From assembly GCA_034190875.2 (NCBI GenBank), contig CM067345.1:25913853-25977852 (forward strand): a DNA stretch of 64,000 nt, given 5' to 3'. The notes under the pieces were generated by a model. It saw only the letters and a program-made list of their open reading frames with translations, made no database searches and was not told the DNA's origin. The position numbers and the translations under genes are program-made. This stretch comes from Urechis unicinctus (lineage: Eukaryota; Annelida; Polychaeta; Xenopneusta; Urechidae). Below, in pieces: positions 48,054-60,372 of the stretch. Each line of letters opens with the position of its first letter. Position 1 is the stretch's first letter.

Positions 48054-51000
48054 CCAAACCTATAGTTCTTGGTGCAAAACACGGCAGCCTTGACTTCGGC
48101 ATGGATGTCATCATGTTGCAAAATCCACGCCAAAAATCCACGACTGCCTCTTTCGGTTGCTATAACCTACACCTGTCTATATGACCTGCAATCATTCATA
48201 ATGCTTTGAAGGTGTCCAAAACAAACACCGATTGCAATTCGTCATCAGGTCATTTTTCGCGGCAGCTTTGTTTTATCTTTACACGGAACGACGTGGTATT
48301 TATATTTTTTTTCTTTTATGTATCCTGTGTATGTTGCTTACGTTCAAAGCAGATGGTGCCAAATAACCCCGATTTGCATGATTGCATGACGTTAAACAAT
48401 CCGTCAGACCCATTGAACATTCTGTGACGACATACAGCATATTCAGTTTGTGCCAGATTTTTTGGAATAATTCATATATCTCCATAAAATATATATAATA
48501 TCCGGTCATAAACATATTACAAAGTTGGCTTTGCTAGCTTGTGCGTCCTTTAGTCTCTTCCCTAAAGGGCGAAATTGATATAGGAATAAAGGTATAAACA
48601 TATACGTATATAAAATTTGATTGCATAATTTGGTTGATTGGGATGTGTGCCAGATATGCAGAAAATTCCCGCAGAACATGCTCTCTATTGTGTCGTATGG
48701 TTCGCTATGGCGACGATGTCTCATCAAGCCATAAAAGTGGACATATAGGTTGGAAAGATGACCGTTACTGAGGAGCTGGTCGTCGTAAGATTTGATTGAG
48801 TGATTTTCTGTTGGTGAGGCATGGAACGGATAAGCCTTTCAATCGTGCCAATTTAGAGTTGAGGTCAACTTTTACTGCAATAAGCGTTCCCGTGAGGGGC
48901 TATAGGTGCATTGTTGGCCATGGTACAGCTTTCGATGGAAGCAGTTAAGATTTATCCTTAACCATTTCCGGAACCCGTGCAGACATCTACGTTCGTGTTT
49001 GGTATGGCGTTGATGATTAGCATATGTTTTACCTTGAGATGGAAAACCTGTTTGCTGTGATCCTATGGGTAACTAAGCCTGATTATATCTGTTCGTTATT
49101 GCCATAACGGCCAAAACGAGAGTATATATTTTTGAAAGATGATCGATATGACTCATGATTGCATATTTGGTAATTCGAAACGATCAATTGACTGACAGAA
49201 ATTGTTGATTTCTTCAAATTGTTCTGCCTTATCGCTCCCAAGAGCATTGCTATCAGTGCGATAGATGTGTTGATCGCGTGGACTATTCCCATTTTAACGT
49301 TCCGTCAGCAAAGAGCGAATGGGGCATCTGCATAAACCTAGATGTTTAAAGATTAAAGTGAATATAATGGCTGTTTGAATAATCCAGTCGTATTCAGGAG
49401 CGCTCAGTTGCACATAATGATAACTGGACTGTATTATGCTCAAACTATGACGCGATATGGGTCACTAAATTGGTGTTGGCGTATTCCGTTTTGGTTCGTG
49501 TTTTAAGCGACATTTTAATTATTCAAGGTTTTGGTGATTGGATCAGTCTTTTCCTTTGTTTGCTTGGTTAGCTAATATTCGCTACAGGGCGTTGAAAATA
49601 CAGGCGTCACATTTGAATATTTGGAATAAGCGTTGATTAGAAATTGTCCAACTGTATTGCGTTCTTGATGTATATATCACAAAAGTACCAATGCATTCAA
49701 CCGAGAGTTTTTTGAAGCTATACATCATCTCTGTGATAAAGTCCCTTATGAACTTACGTATGCTATCGTCCGTAAAAAATTTGTCCTCACAATTGACTAA
49801 CTGCAATCTGGTGGCCTTGGGCGCAACAATCCAAGTGTGGTTGTGTTTAGCATGCTACGTCTTAAATCACATAGTCACATAGGACAAATGATGGACATGC
49901 TTGAGATGGTGCTTTTGTAAAGGAATAATTCGATGCAAACGACAGAGGCGCATTTCCCAGATAATATGCACAGAAACAACCAATATATGCAGGTTATTCG
50001 ATAGATTAGGAATCAAATATTGATTTCTTTGCTCTTCACGCTAGTAAATGTCGAGCATAAGACATGATAGGTAAAACGTCATCGGGATACATTGGGTGTA
50101 TAATGAACAATGCAAAAATGTTATTGCATCGCATTTGTAATGTCATATGTTAATGGTTTTGGTCATCCTTTGAATATTCAAGAATCCATAGCAAGCAACT
50201 GACCAAGCCACTTTTGATTATTACCAAGTGCAATTGATCGAGCGCAAAAGGAAATCAGCAATTTCAATGTGAATTGAATTTATGATGTAATGTTGTGTCA
50301 GATCTATTTAGTTTTATCGCCATAGCAAGACTTTATAAATTCATTATATGCTGAGTTACTAAGCTCTTTGTGAAAGTATTTGTTGTTGATATATCTATTG
50401 GTGTCATGATGCATGCATGCTGCCCATTTAGTAATTCTAATGTCTAAAATATAGCAGATAGCTTATCGTACAGAATGATGCCACTTGCGCACTACAGTTG
50501 TAGACTTGCATGAAGCAATCCACTGATGATGTTTCATATATTCTATAACACTGACTCAACGGGTTCCAAGATAAAGGTGTTTAGATGAGTTGATTAATTG
50601 AAAAGCATTGGATTATTTATATAGTGTCTTTAGAGTACCATGTTCGAGAAAACGATTATTGATTTAGAATTGCTAACATACGGCGTTTTGTTGGCATCCT
50701 TGGTAACCTGAGAAGAACATGTTGTTCGGTCAAGTCATGTCACCTCAACACTATTACAATATTGTATGTATAACCATATTATATTATTCATACTGTCAAT
50801 ATTTAACTCCTGATGAATAATATAGGTGACTAAGCTGTTGTGTAGAGTTTGTAAAGCCGTTTAGCCATACCAATTTTAGAACGGAAACTCAATAGTGACT
50901 TATTCTGCCAAACGTTTATGCTACCTTGATACAATTCGTCGACCCGTATGTTAACAGGCCATGAACATTTCCTATCATCTGCCTATCAATCTGCTGTTTG

Positions 51001-51375
51001 TTATGCTGTGCGACACACAACTCTATGTTTCATGGGGTTTATTGTCTTCATTCGAAATATTTCCTTTTTACTTTGGATCTTTAGAATCATTGGTGTACAT
51101 TTTCGTGGGAGGCTTCAGATGACTTGCTGATTTTTGTATTACAATTATTTAAACACTGGTACATAGGCCAATGTAAGCCCAACTAAGCGCTGCGTTGGCA
51201 TATTTATTTGCGTTATTGCTGTATCAGTTGCACCAGGAGGTCGAATAGCTAATATCATTTTTATCGTTTAACATTACCAGCCGAGCTTTGAACAATTATT
51301 GAATATTTGGGATGCAATGTGATATTATCACAAACCGTAATATATCAGGGTTTTATTGTTTGTATGACCAATGTT

Positions 51376-51520
51376 AATGATTGAGCGTCTCTAGCATGTG
51401 GTACTGGTAATTACCTTTCCGAATTATCGAGGGAGCCAAGTCGCCCGTATAAATATGATTTTGAGCCATCTCTTTTCCCAGAAGGCCCATTTCGACATCG
51501 ATAACATTGCGATCGCCTAG
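51376..51520 (+). pseudogene. Coding-like block 5, copy B (stop-interrupted)
   Basis: It translates as MIERL, then a TAG stop, then HVVLVITFPNYRGSQ and, after a length change relative to copy C, SHLFSQKAHFDIDNIAIA followed by another TAG. The same peptide is uninterrupted in copy C (58423-58656). This is the clearest case of an open frame in one copy and a broken one in another. Confidence 0.55.
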
Positions 51521-52301
51521 GTTATTAATAACGAGAGCTGCAATTCAATTAGGAGGCGCTTGGAGCAACGGATTTCGAATGGTGCTTAAGAGGATCAGTA
51601 AAGTTAACCGTGTCTGTACAATCAAGGCTATCCCGAAGTTAATTATTTGAGAGTTTTCTGATTATGAAAGTGAAGGTATCTAAGCATTTCATGTTAGGAG
51701 CAAACCAGAGTTCTTATAATTAACTGCTCTTTTCAACGCTTTCCTCCGTTTGCATTTCATGGCTTGCTTTGTTATTATAGAAAGCCCCTTACATCAGCAG
51801 CGGTCCATACAAGTTTTGCGTGCACAGATCCGATGCACTAAGCTAGCATTATAGTGAGTGTGATCAATGGGAACCACAGAGGATTATTTGAGAGACTAAG
51901 TTTGACTGATCGATCCCCACTAGATAATTGCTTAAAGATACTATACTCATTTAGCAGATCGCTCTATCTGAGATACTTTCTTAACCTGTACTAACTTGCC
52001 ATTGTATTGATTACGAGCCGTTCTGATTGTGTGCACAATATTGTTTTTTACGAAGAAATAGTTTGATTTGCACTGATGCCTGCACAGACTAAAAACCATA
52101 CAAGTTGCTTGTGGTTCATGATATGTGGAAGCTTTTATTTCAATATTTCAAATGAAGCTTTATGAGACGAACATCGTATTGGTAATCAATACATAAATAA
52201 ATTCCCATGCATTTCGGTGATACATGTTGCAGTATCTGTGGCGAAAATAGCCCACTATCTACTGGCTTCATTCTCAAAAACCGAATCTGATTATTCATTG
52301 G

Positions 52302-52992
52302 TAGTCAAGTTCCCCTAGCCTGATGGCTGCGGGCGCTGTTTACATGTTACTGATATTCAGTAGTCTCGCCATCAGGTCTAGGGGACGATAGCGTCTTGAA
52401 CTGGACGAGCATTCCAGATTTGGCCGTGTCTCTCGGTCACTCTCGGGTACTTTTGAGTCGTTGTCTCTCATTGGTCAGTTCTACAATTTCCGAAGAACTT
52501 GTCCAACCGACGAGTGATTTTTATGATCCTGGCACACATTCTACAACACCCCAATTTGTTGTTTCACGCTGAGTGGCACCGTTAATCACACAGTCGGCGA
52601 AAGAAGCAGACACACAACTGGTTCTTTTTAACTGACTATTACGTAAACATACTACCGTGCAGCTAAGCGATTAAAACGCTTGTTGTGGTGCCAATTTGAA
52701 CTTTTGGGACGCCCCATAATTCCAGAAGTCATTCAATGTGTTCTCATTGGACGCAGACCACAACAATGTACATAACGTCACATAAAACCGAGGGTGCGTA
52801 TCACAAGCCAGTTTCATGAGCCAGACACGCGCAATTAAGGTCAATCCGGGTCACAACCTTTGCATTGATTAGTCACGGAGATTAACGAACGTGTCTAATG
52901 AATATTCGGACGCGCCAGTTTACGACATGGTCTTGTCGTAGACTCTTGGGCGAGAAGCGTAGCGGAACCCCTGGAGTCTGGGACGCAGACTA
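52302..52992. mobile_element. 691 bp non-autonomous DNA element with 9-bp target duplication
   Basis: The sequence begins TAGTC and ends GACTA and is flanked on both sides by ATTCATTGG (52293-52301 and 52993-53001). Inside, CCCCTAGCCTGATGG near the left end is paired by CCATCAGGTCTAGGGG at ~52370, forming a left-end hairpin; the right end carries CCCAGACTCCAGGGG on its complement. No protein is encoded. Sequence on both sides aligns with copy A around 46170-46230 without the element, so copy A is an empty site. A 9-bp duplication is typical of Mutator-like elements; hAT elements usually give 8. I leave the superfamily open. Confidence 0.82.
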
Positions 52993-53461
52993 ATTCATTG
53001 GTATCACGAATCATTTTTATGGTGTTATTCCCCCATGATTCCTGGGGTTCATCTGCTGAAAACTTGGTGCCCTAACCAAGATTCATCTGCCTTCTTCGTG
53101 GCTCTCTTCTTTTGAATTTGTCTTTTCAAGACCCATTGTCGAATAACCTCTTTTCCAATATTTCATCATGTGTGTCCTATCGGTCTACTTTACTTCGCAG
53201 GCTATTTATTCAGAGCTGCTTAGCCCATTATTCTAGATGCTATTCGGTTGTCTGAATATGAAAGTAGATTCCCTATCGGAAGCAATGTTTTTCCGCATGT
53301 GATTCTGGTTATGTAATGCGGGGAAGGAGGTAGCGCTGTTCATATTTGTTTATATAACACATAAGGTTTATCGTCGCTTAATGGTGGCAGTCATAATGAT
53401 GTCTAGACACTGTTTTACTGCTAGAAAATAGCAGAACTTCTTCTGCGATCTTTCATATTTA

Positions 53462-53764
53462 TTGGAATTTAGTTTGAATTCGCCGGGTTATATTGATTCT
53501 ATACAAGTTACTTTTCTGCTTGCTTCAGGAATGGAAATCTGCCATCTTTTTTCAATATCCGTCCGCTTTCTAGCTTACTACTTTGATGGCAACAAAATTT
53601 GCATTAAACGAATGAGAAGGCTCGAACTTGAAACAAGTTCCCATATTCCTTTGATATTAGATATCCTATTCGCCCATAGCACAGTTCCTGGCCATGAAAT
53701 ATATTCTCATGTTGCCATGGTGGCCGACATTCAGTTAACATTTGTGCGATGCTTTTACATTTGA
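53462..53764 (+). pseudogene. Open frame in copy B with partial matches in copy D
   Basis: A 100-codon frame with HLFSISVRFLAYYFDGNK, weakly matching LFYSISVLLDIGVAMFNK in copy D (63082-63324), and VAMVADIQLTF, weakly matching SLMVDVFLSKF in copy D (62229-62495). The first 30 codons look like a signal or membrane segment. No family was recognised. Which copy D block is the true counterpart is unclear. Confidence 0.28.
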
Positions 53765-54713
53765 TATTTCACATTAAGTCATACATTATCAACAATGATC
53801 GATGTTTTATGTTGGAGTGTTTGTCGGCTAGTTTCAATCACATCACACGCTAGTCTTACAGTGTTTTAATTCCACTTCGTTGCTCAGTTATCTTGGCCAA
53901 GTTGTGCGGTTGCGAGGCTTGGTCCACATATGCTGAATAGCATCCGACGTTTAGTTCTTGTTTAGCGAAATAGCTTTCGAGTAATTCAACTGGTGTGTTA
54001 TACAAATCATTCCTCACAATGAAATTATTGCTTCAGCTTTTTGATCTCCTCGTATGCTTCATTTCCTAACCAACGAGTCCAGAAGCTTAATCGACTCATT
54101 TGCACATTTGCGCCCTAACAACCCTTTGTAAGGCTTTTATAGGGTCTCGAATGGTTCATGGATACTGATCAAGAAGCTACAGCCTCTCATTTGTCAAGAC
54201 TATTAACCACTTGATCGGTTGCATGTCACAACTTTATTCATCATTCACTTATACGGAATTATGTCTTACATAAATATGGGCCACAACAAAGTATCTGTAT
54301 TGCTGGCTCTCAGTTATATTTGTCTTATGGTTGTAGCTAAAGTATCTTACAAAAACATGGACGAAGCGGAAAGATATACCGCTTGTACATTCTGTCGTTT
54401 TAGTTGGACACGTGAATACGCAGTCACTCATGCAGCAAAATGACCGCAACTGTTATGCTAGCGTATTGAAGGTTAATAAAAATCTCAGTCAATGATGTGA
54501 CCCAGAGTAACTATATCCATTAACTATAATAAACCTGCAGCAATATCATGGCAGCCCATTTGTATTTGCGAAATGGTATCGTTTCAATATATGCCCCAGA
54601 AAACCGTGCACACGCTCACATGCATAAATATATATGTATATCTAAACAATTGTCTAAATATTTGCTTATATATGCATATACATATATGTATGTGAGGGAG
54701 TGCACGGTTGTGC

Positions 54714-54997
<284 letters not shown>

Positions 54998-55069
54998 CAT
55001 TTTTTATAATGTTAAGAGATACTGTACAAAATCCCATTCTACTTAGCCGAACGCTTAGGACAGACTTGA

Positions 55070-55453
55070 GTGCGGTATGTTGTTAATTATTCAAGCCTCA
55101 ATGTTACGATGTGGTGGTGTCTGCATTACGGCCTACATCTGCTCTGCATCATTTGCAATTGCTATGGTTTTCTTTCATTATGTATACGTTGCCAGTCTCT
55201 TTACATCTTTGCCCAGAGCCAGAATGTACTGATTTATTGCTCAAGTGAGTCGCATTTGTTTATTGAATTGGCAATGCCGAGATTATGCCTTGCAGAGCAT
55301 GCGTTAATAAAAAATAATAGTAATGTTATTTGTACTGCTGCTTCGTTCCACGTACGACACCTCGCAGGGCAAGAGAGTCATTTACTGTGGAAAAACTGCG
55401 AAGAAGCTGTCATCTGGTGGTCTGATGCATTAATGCAATGTGTAGAATTATGA
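55070..55453 (+). pseudogene. Coding-like block 10, copy B (longest open frame outside repeats)
   Basis: A 127-codon frame whose second half reads FIELAMPRLCLAEHALIKNN then SNVICTAASFHVRHLAG. In copy C (59911-60108) the same position reads FFELAVLRLCRAELQLLKWN then SNVICTYAAFVNMRHVFG. Identity is high at the peptide level (RLC-x-AE, NSNVICT and RH motifs), with silent differences in DNA. The copy B frame continues with WKNCEEAVIWWSDALMQC. The conserved Cys residues suggest a folded domain or an extracellular fragment. I do not recognise the family, and no start or splice site is convincing. Confidence 0.45.
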
Positions 55454-58422
55454 TGATGATAGCCATTATGCTTTACCACAATCCCGTTGATCGTATTCCT
55501 GTTGGCGATTATTTAATAACTATTATGCTAAAATGCATGTATGTTACGTCCAGACTTTTAGAACCTGTGAATTTGTTGTGAAATAAATTTGATATATGTA
55601 TCTGTATGGTGCCATCGGATTAAAGGAAGATCCTGTTCTTAATTATTTTAATCTGTGCTATATTTTTAATACTTCCTATGTCTCCGTTTTGGCAACTTGG
55701 CCGCTTACCAAGTCACATGCATTCGTCAAATGCCAGCTTTGTAGGCATTTGCGCTCTATCATCATGAAAGTTATTATATAAATGTATAATTTCATAGCGT
55801 AACTTTGCTGTGTTTTGATGCTTTTGTTGGGTATACCAATTATCATGGCCTCCTCGGATTGTCGTATTCCATGGATTCTCTTTTTCGTCAGCTTCACATT
55901 TTAACGTCTGCTTTTTTGCATTGACGATGTCTGATCACGCCCTATCGTAAGTGGACATATAGGATGTGAAGATGCCGTTGTTGAGCATATCATGAACACA
56001 CCAAGTCAAGAAATGCTCGCAAACCATTTTTGCATTACGGTTCTTCACATTATCATTTTGCTGCCAATGTCCAATAATAATAAATTTTAACTTTGGTGAG
56101 AGCTCAGGTAAGGTGGTACAGATTCTTGATTATGGAAACAGCTAGTTTATTATACCTATGCTCGCATTCGTGTTTTGCACGTTGCCGAAGATAAGCCGTT
56201 GTTTTTGACCTCGAGATGCCAAGATTGTTTTGCTGTGTTCCTCTCGTTTAATTTAAGTAGAACCATATTTTTGAAGGATAATTGTGAAGACATGAATGCG
56301 TAATTGGTTCTTAGTTACGATGTTTCGGCTGAAATCGATTTCTGCAAATGGCTCTGATTTGTCCCTCCCACGATCATTACTGTCTGTGTGGTAGATGGTC
56401 TCGTTGTCTGTCCCCATTTGAACCCTGTGCCAACGCATAGCACGTTGGGCATCCGTGTCAACCTCAATGGCATTAACGTGAGCAGAACATCTGCAAAAAT
56501 CACACAGCTGTCTGCGATTTAAATGATAACATAAAACGTATTATAATACGTTTAGAAAGGTACCGCGTTTGGGTCACTGAAGACGCATATCGTGTTTCAC
56601 GATTTGTTATAGATATAATTGTTGGAGATTTGATCAATCTTTTTTTGACTTTGCATGCTTACTAACTTCAGATTTACATCATTCAGTTGCAAATCATAGC
56701 ACAGTGTTGGTTAAAGGCGTGAATGGGAAGATCGTCTAACCATGCTATATTCCTAGTCTATGTATCGCAGAATTTGTTGTGCGTTCATCGACGTGTTCTG
56801 TACGCCAGTTGCTTATAATCTGACGGTTCCTATTGCCCAGGAACCATTTGTCACCATATTAACAATTTATTTGCTGGAACCTAATAATTGTTCGCGCAAC
56901 GATCTACATATGGTTATGTTCGGCATGCGTCTTTATTAATCTATTGACAGCAAACATAAATAGGTACCACAATGCGGATATGCTCGCAACAATATTCTGC
57001 CCTCCGAATGAGTAGACGATGATGTGAATGACAACACTGAAGCAGATGTGAGTAATTGGTGTTGCAATCTCTTGCCATAGCACATTACAAATCTGTGCAG
57101 AGGCGACCAATGTATAATGGTTGTCTGATGGAGTATATGTTTTTGTGTCCTTTGCTCTTCAAGTGTAACAGTTTTGTCACATGCTGACAGGCATTAGACA
57201 AATTAAGTCGAACATCGTCTTGAACATCGACATGTACAGTGCATTATTTATTGGCTAAAGCCCTCTTATGAATTTAAATGCATCCATTTCAGTCAAGCGC
57301 CACAACAAATGAACAACTTCTATGCTTGATTGATTTTTCATTTCTGATGATGTGGAAGATGAGCCAATAAATACGACCCTTTCTATATACTTTTTATCGC
57401 TGGTGTTTGCTATTTCAGTGCATCATAATCACAATCAACCAACCACAAGCAATGCTAAATGATCATGCATGCATTCGCGAAATGCAAACACTTTGCTTCG
57501 CATGATATTAATTGATTCATGCACAGACGTTTGTTCACTGAGCAAAGGCGCTTGTATGTCGTCACTCAGATGTCCAGCAATTTTGTGCTGTGGCACGAGC
57601 TGCTAATTTTGTGTTAGCCTACTGGAATCGGTTATGTAGACTTCTTTATTGGTGTTGTGATGTCTTAAAATATCCATCAACAGTTATCAAAGGCAAATCA
57701 GGTAGTTTTCGAGTATATGGATGAAGGTGTTAATATATGCTGATTAATCAAATGTACGGTGTCTTTATAGTCCTATTTCAAAGACGGATTATTCATTTCT
57801 AATCCGTAGTGTACAGCGTTTGGCGGGTAGCCTTGATTCTGTCAACTCCTGCTACCTCAACGCGATTTAAATATTTCAAGGATTAGCCTATATAAGCATC
57901 TGATAAATATCAAAGGTTACTATTCGGCTAAGTGCGGATGTAATGTAGATCCTTTAAAATCAATTAGGTGCGATCATTTGTGTGCTTCATTGAAGCAGTA
58001 TTTCCAAATGAAAGTAACTAGGCTATGCCTAATAATTCGTGTGTCAATCTCCAGCTAAATCATGGCTAAAGTTTGTATTTGCCATCAAATACAGCCTTTT
58101 TGTGCGGGAAATCAAAACTTGCACATCCGTGATATTTGTTATCCACGGGCGATCTTCTGCTATGATGAAATCATGGACTTACACTTCCCGCCGGTCTAAT
58201 CACAATGTTTTGACTGTCGACCACTAAGACGTATATTGACCAATGCAAGTCAAAATATGCTGTGCATTAAAATATTAATTAGCGTTATCAGTAACTGGAG
58301 GAAATGAAACAGTTACTATCATTTATTCGTATTACCATACCCGTCCAGTTTTGGGTATTAAGCAATTGGTAACCCGTGTGGGATTAATATCTTAGCCTTT
58401 TATTGCCTTAAGACCAATATTT

Positions 58423-58656
58423 ATGATCGAGCGACTCTACCATGTGGTGCTAGTAATTACCTTTTGGAATTATCAAGGCGCCAGTATAGATATGAATTTG
58501 AGCCATCTCTTTTCCCAGTGGGACCATTTTTACATCGATAACATTGCCATCGCATTAGTATTCAATAATGAGAGCTGCAATTCAATTAAGTGCTCTGATC
58601 AACGGATTCTAATGGTGCTGAAGACGGTCGTTTTGGAAAATCTTGTTTGTGCTTAA
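58423..58656 (+). pseudogene. Coding-like block 5, copy C (open)
   Basis: A 77-codon frame beginning MIERLYHVVLVITF and continuing SHLFSQWDHFYIDNIAIALV. Copy B has the same peptide with a TAG after the fifth codon and a later TAG; copy A matches only in pieces. It could be the remnant of an exon that is intact only here. Confidence 0.4.
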
Positions 58657-59058
58657 CACACAATCAAAGCTCGCCATTGTTAACCATTGGAACGGGTTTC
58701 CTCAATATAAAAGCAGAGGCAATTGTACAAATCGTCAACATTTTAAAACATCAACAAACAGATTGTTCATAATTAAGTATAATATTCAGCACTTTCTCTT
58801 GAAGCGTTCCACGCTTGCTTTGTCCGGTTTTTATGTAATCTATGTGAACAATACGGGTTGTACCGAGCGGCTCAGTTTGACTGATCGACCCGTCACTGAT
58901 GCTACTTTATTCATTTAGCGGACTTCTGCCTTGCCATGTTCTTATTCCACTTCACTGTCTTGTGGTCTGGGCTAAGTTAGATGGTTAGGTTCCATGGCTT
59001 CTAATAGATTTTCTTAATGCTTGTTATTCAACTGGTGTGGATCCTGTGCTTTGTTGTA

Positions 59059-59118
59059 TGTCAGACCTGTGTTATATATTTTGCCAGACACAAACGCAAT
59101 TTTAAGGTGAAGTAATGG
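59059..59118 (+). pseudogene. Coding-like block 8, copy C (frameshifted)
   Basis: Reads CQTCVIYFARHKRNFKVK then stop. It corresponds to LWQTNAVYFATHKCN of copy A, but the upstream half (VIQG) has been lost through indels. Confidence 0.35.
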
Positions 59119-59169
59119 CTTTATTTCATCTATATATGTGTATTCTTTCCTCTTTAATTCTAGTGGCAT

Positions 59170-59421
59170 TTGACTATTTGGACTACGATATTTTACAACA
59201 TTATTTTATCGTTAGCATTTCTGTATCATTTAGTTGAAATAAAGCATGCCCGATCGCTAATGCACAGTGCAACTATGTTGAGCTGCATAGTCAAATATTC
59301 GTTAATGAGGCGTTACCACATTGAATTAGGTTCGGCAAAATCGTCAGCTTCCGCACGTAGTGTGCTTGCATACAATCAATTTTTACATGGTCGTGATGTT
59401 ATTTCTAAATCGTGGATATAA
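59170..59421 (+). pseudogene. Coding-like block 9, copy C
   Basis: An 83-codon frame with RRYHIELGSAKSSASARSV, the counterpart of the copy A block at 47439-47621. The N-terminal half is hydrophobic (IFYNIILSLAFLYHLV), like a membrane segment or signal peptide. Function unknown. Confidence 0.38.
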
Positions 59422-59539
59422 AGTTTAGATTAACACAGTGGAATAAAGTGTATTCATTGATGGATATTGCATTTCCTGTAGCTTGGGACGATCACATAAG
59501 CAGGTCGACACGTATGCGATTGCAAAACAATGACCTTGT

Positions 59540-59821
59540 TTGGAGAAACGCTATATATCTTGTCGTCTTGTGGATTGTTTTATCTTCGTGCTCTATTTAG
59601 TCCCTGTAAGCTGTCAATGGACTTTCTTTTTATCCAGCGTCATTGGATTATTTAATAAATTTGTAATGGTCGTTTTATTATTGTTTAGTTGTATGTCTCA
59701 TACGATTGTCCTGTCGATGGAGCACCAGATACATGTGGGAAACTGCGAAACTGTATACAACCGTATTGTACTCGGATACACTATTTGTACTTACAGGGAA
59801 ACATTGCGCTTGGCATGCTGA
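59540..59821 (+). pseudogene. Coding-like block before block 10, copy C
   Basis: A 93-codon frame with two hydrophobic stretches (VDCFIFVLYLVPVSC and VMVVLLLFSC) and several Cys residues. It partly matches the copy A frame at 47835-48053 (FGCMSRTYSQS against FSCMSHTIVLS). A membrane or secreted protein remnant is possible, but nothing identifies it. Confidence 0.33.
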
Positions 59822-59910
59822 AAGTTTTTCGAAGATAAACGTTATTATTCTTTAATGCTCTGCGTCATTAATAATTGTTTGGAACCTAATACAGCACGCA
59901 ACGAGTATGA

Positions 59911-60108
59911 TTGACCATCAGGGCAGTCTCGTTTTATCAAGGGTGGAACCACGACATATTTATTTATTTCTTATATGTATTTTCCCTGTTTTTTGAGCTG
60001 GCGGTGCTGAGATTATGCCGTGCAGAGCTTCAATTATTAAAATGGAATAGTAATGTTATATGTACGTATGCTGCATTTGTCAACATGCGTCACGTGTTTG
60101 GTACGTAG
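59911..60108 (+). pseudogene. Coding-like block 10, copy C
   Basis: This 65-codon frame includes FFELAVLRLCRAELQLLKWN and SNVICTYAAFVNMRHVFG. It is the peptide-level match of copy B 55246-55372. It stops 10 bp before block 2 of copy D, so its C-terminal half (present in copy B) was removed by the deletion that also removed block 1 of copy D. Confidence 0.45.
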
Positions 60109-60218
60109 CATGTTTTTGACCTTGAGATGCAAAGCTTGTTTGCTGTGATTCCCTCGTTAAGATAGGAGTTGATCTATTCATCACAGAATTTGCTGTGCCT
60201 TCAAGAATGCACAACTGT

Positions 60219-60372
60219 TCTATAATGCTCCTTATTAGCTGAGGTTTGCTATTGCGCATAAACCATCTGATCTATGATGCCCCCTTTTAGCTGAGGTTTG
60301 ATATTGCTTATAAACCATATGTTCTATAATGCCCCTTATTAGCTGAAGTTTGCTATTGCCCATAAAACATTT
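60219..60372. repeat. 52-bp local triplication in copy D
   Basis: Three imperfect copies of a 52-bp unit (TTAGCTGAGGTTTGCTATTG followed by CATAAACCAT) have their TAGCTG starts at 60236, 60288 and 60340. The matching place in copy C (near 56775-56860) has one unit only, so the triplication arose after C and D separated. Confidence 0.85.

Larger units (their letters stand above)
55917..60116 (+). repeat. Array copy C
   Basis: The most compact copy, ~4.2 kb, free of microsatellite expansion and therefore closest to the ancestral unit length. It has open versions of several coding-like blocks (58423-58656, 59170-59421, 59540-59821 and 59911-60108), each in a different frame or separated by short gaps. 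Confidence 0.72.
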
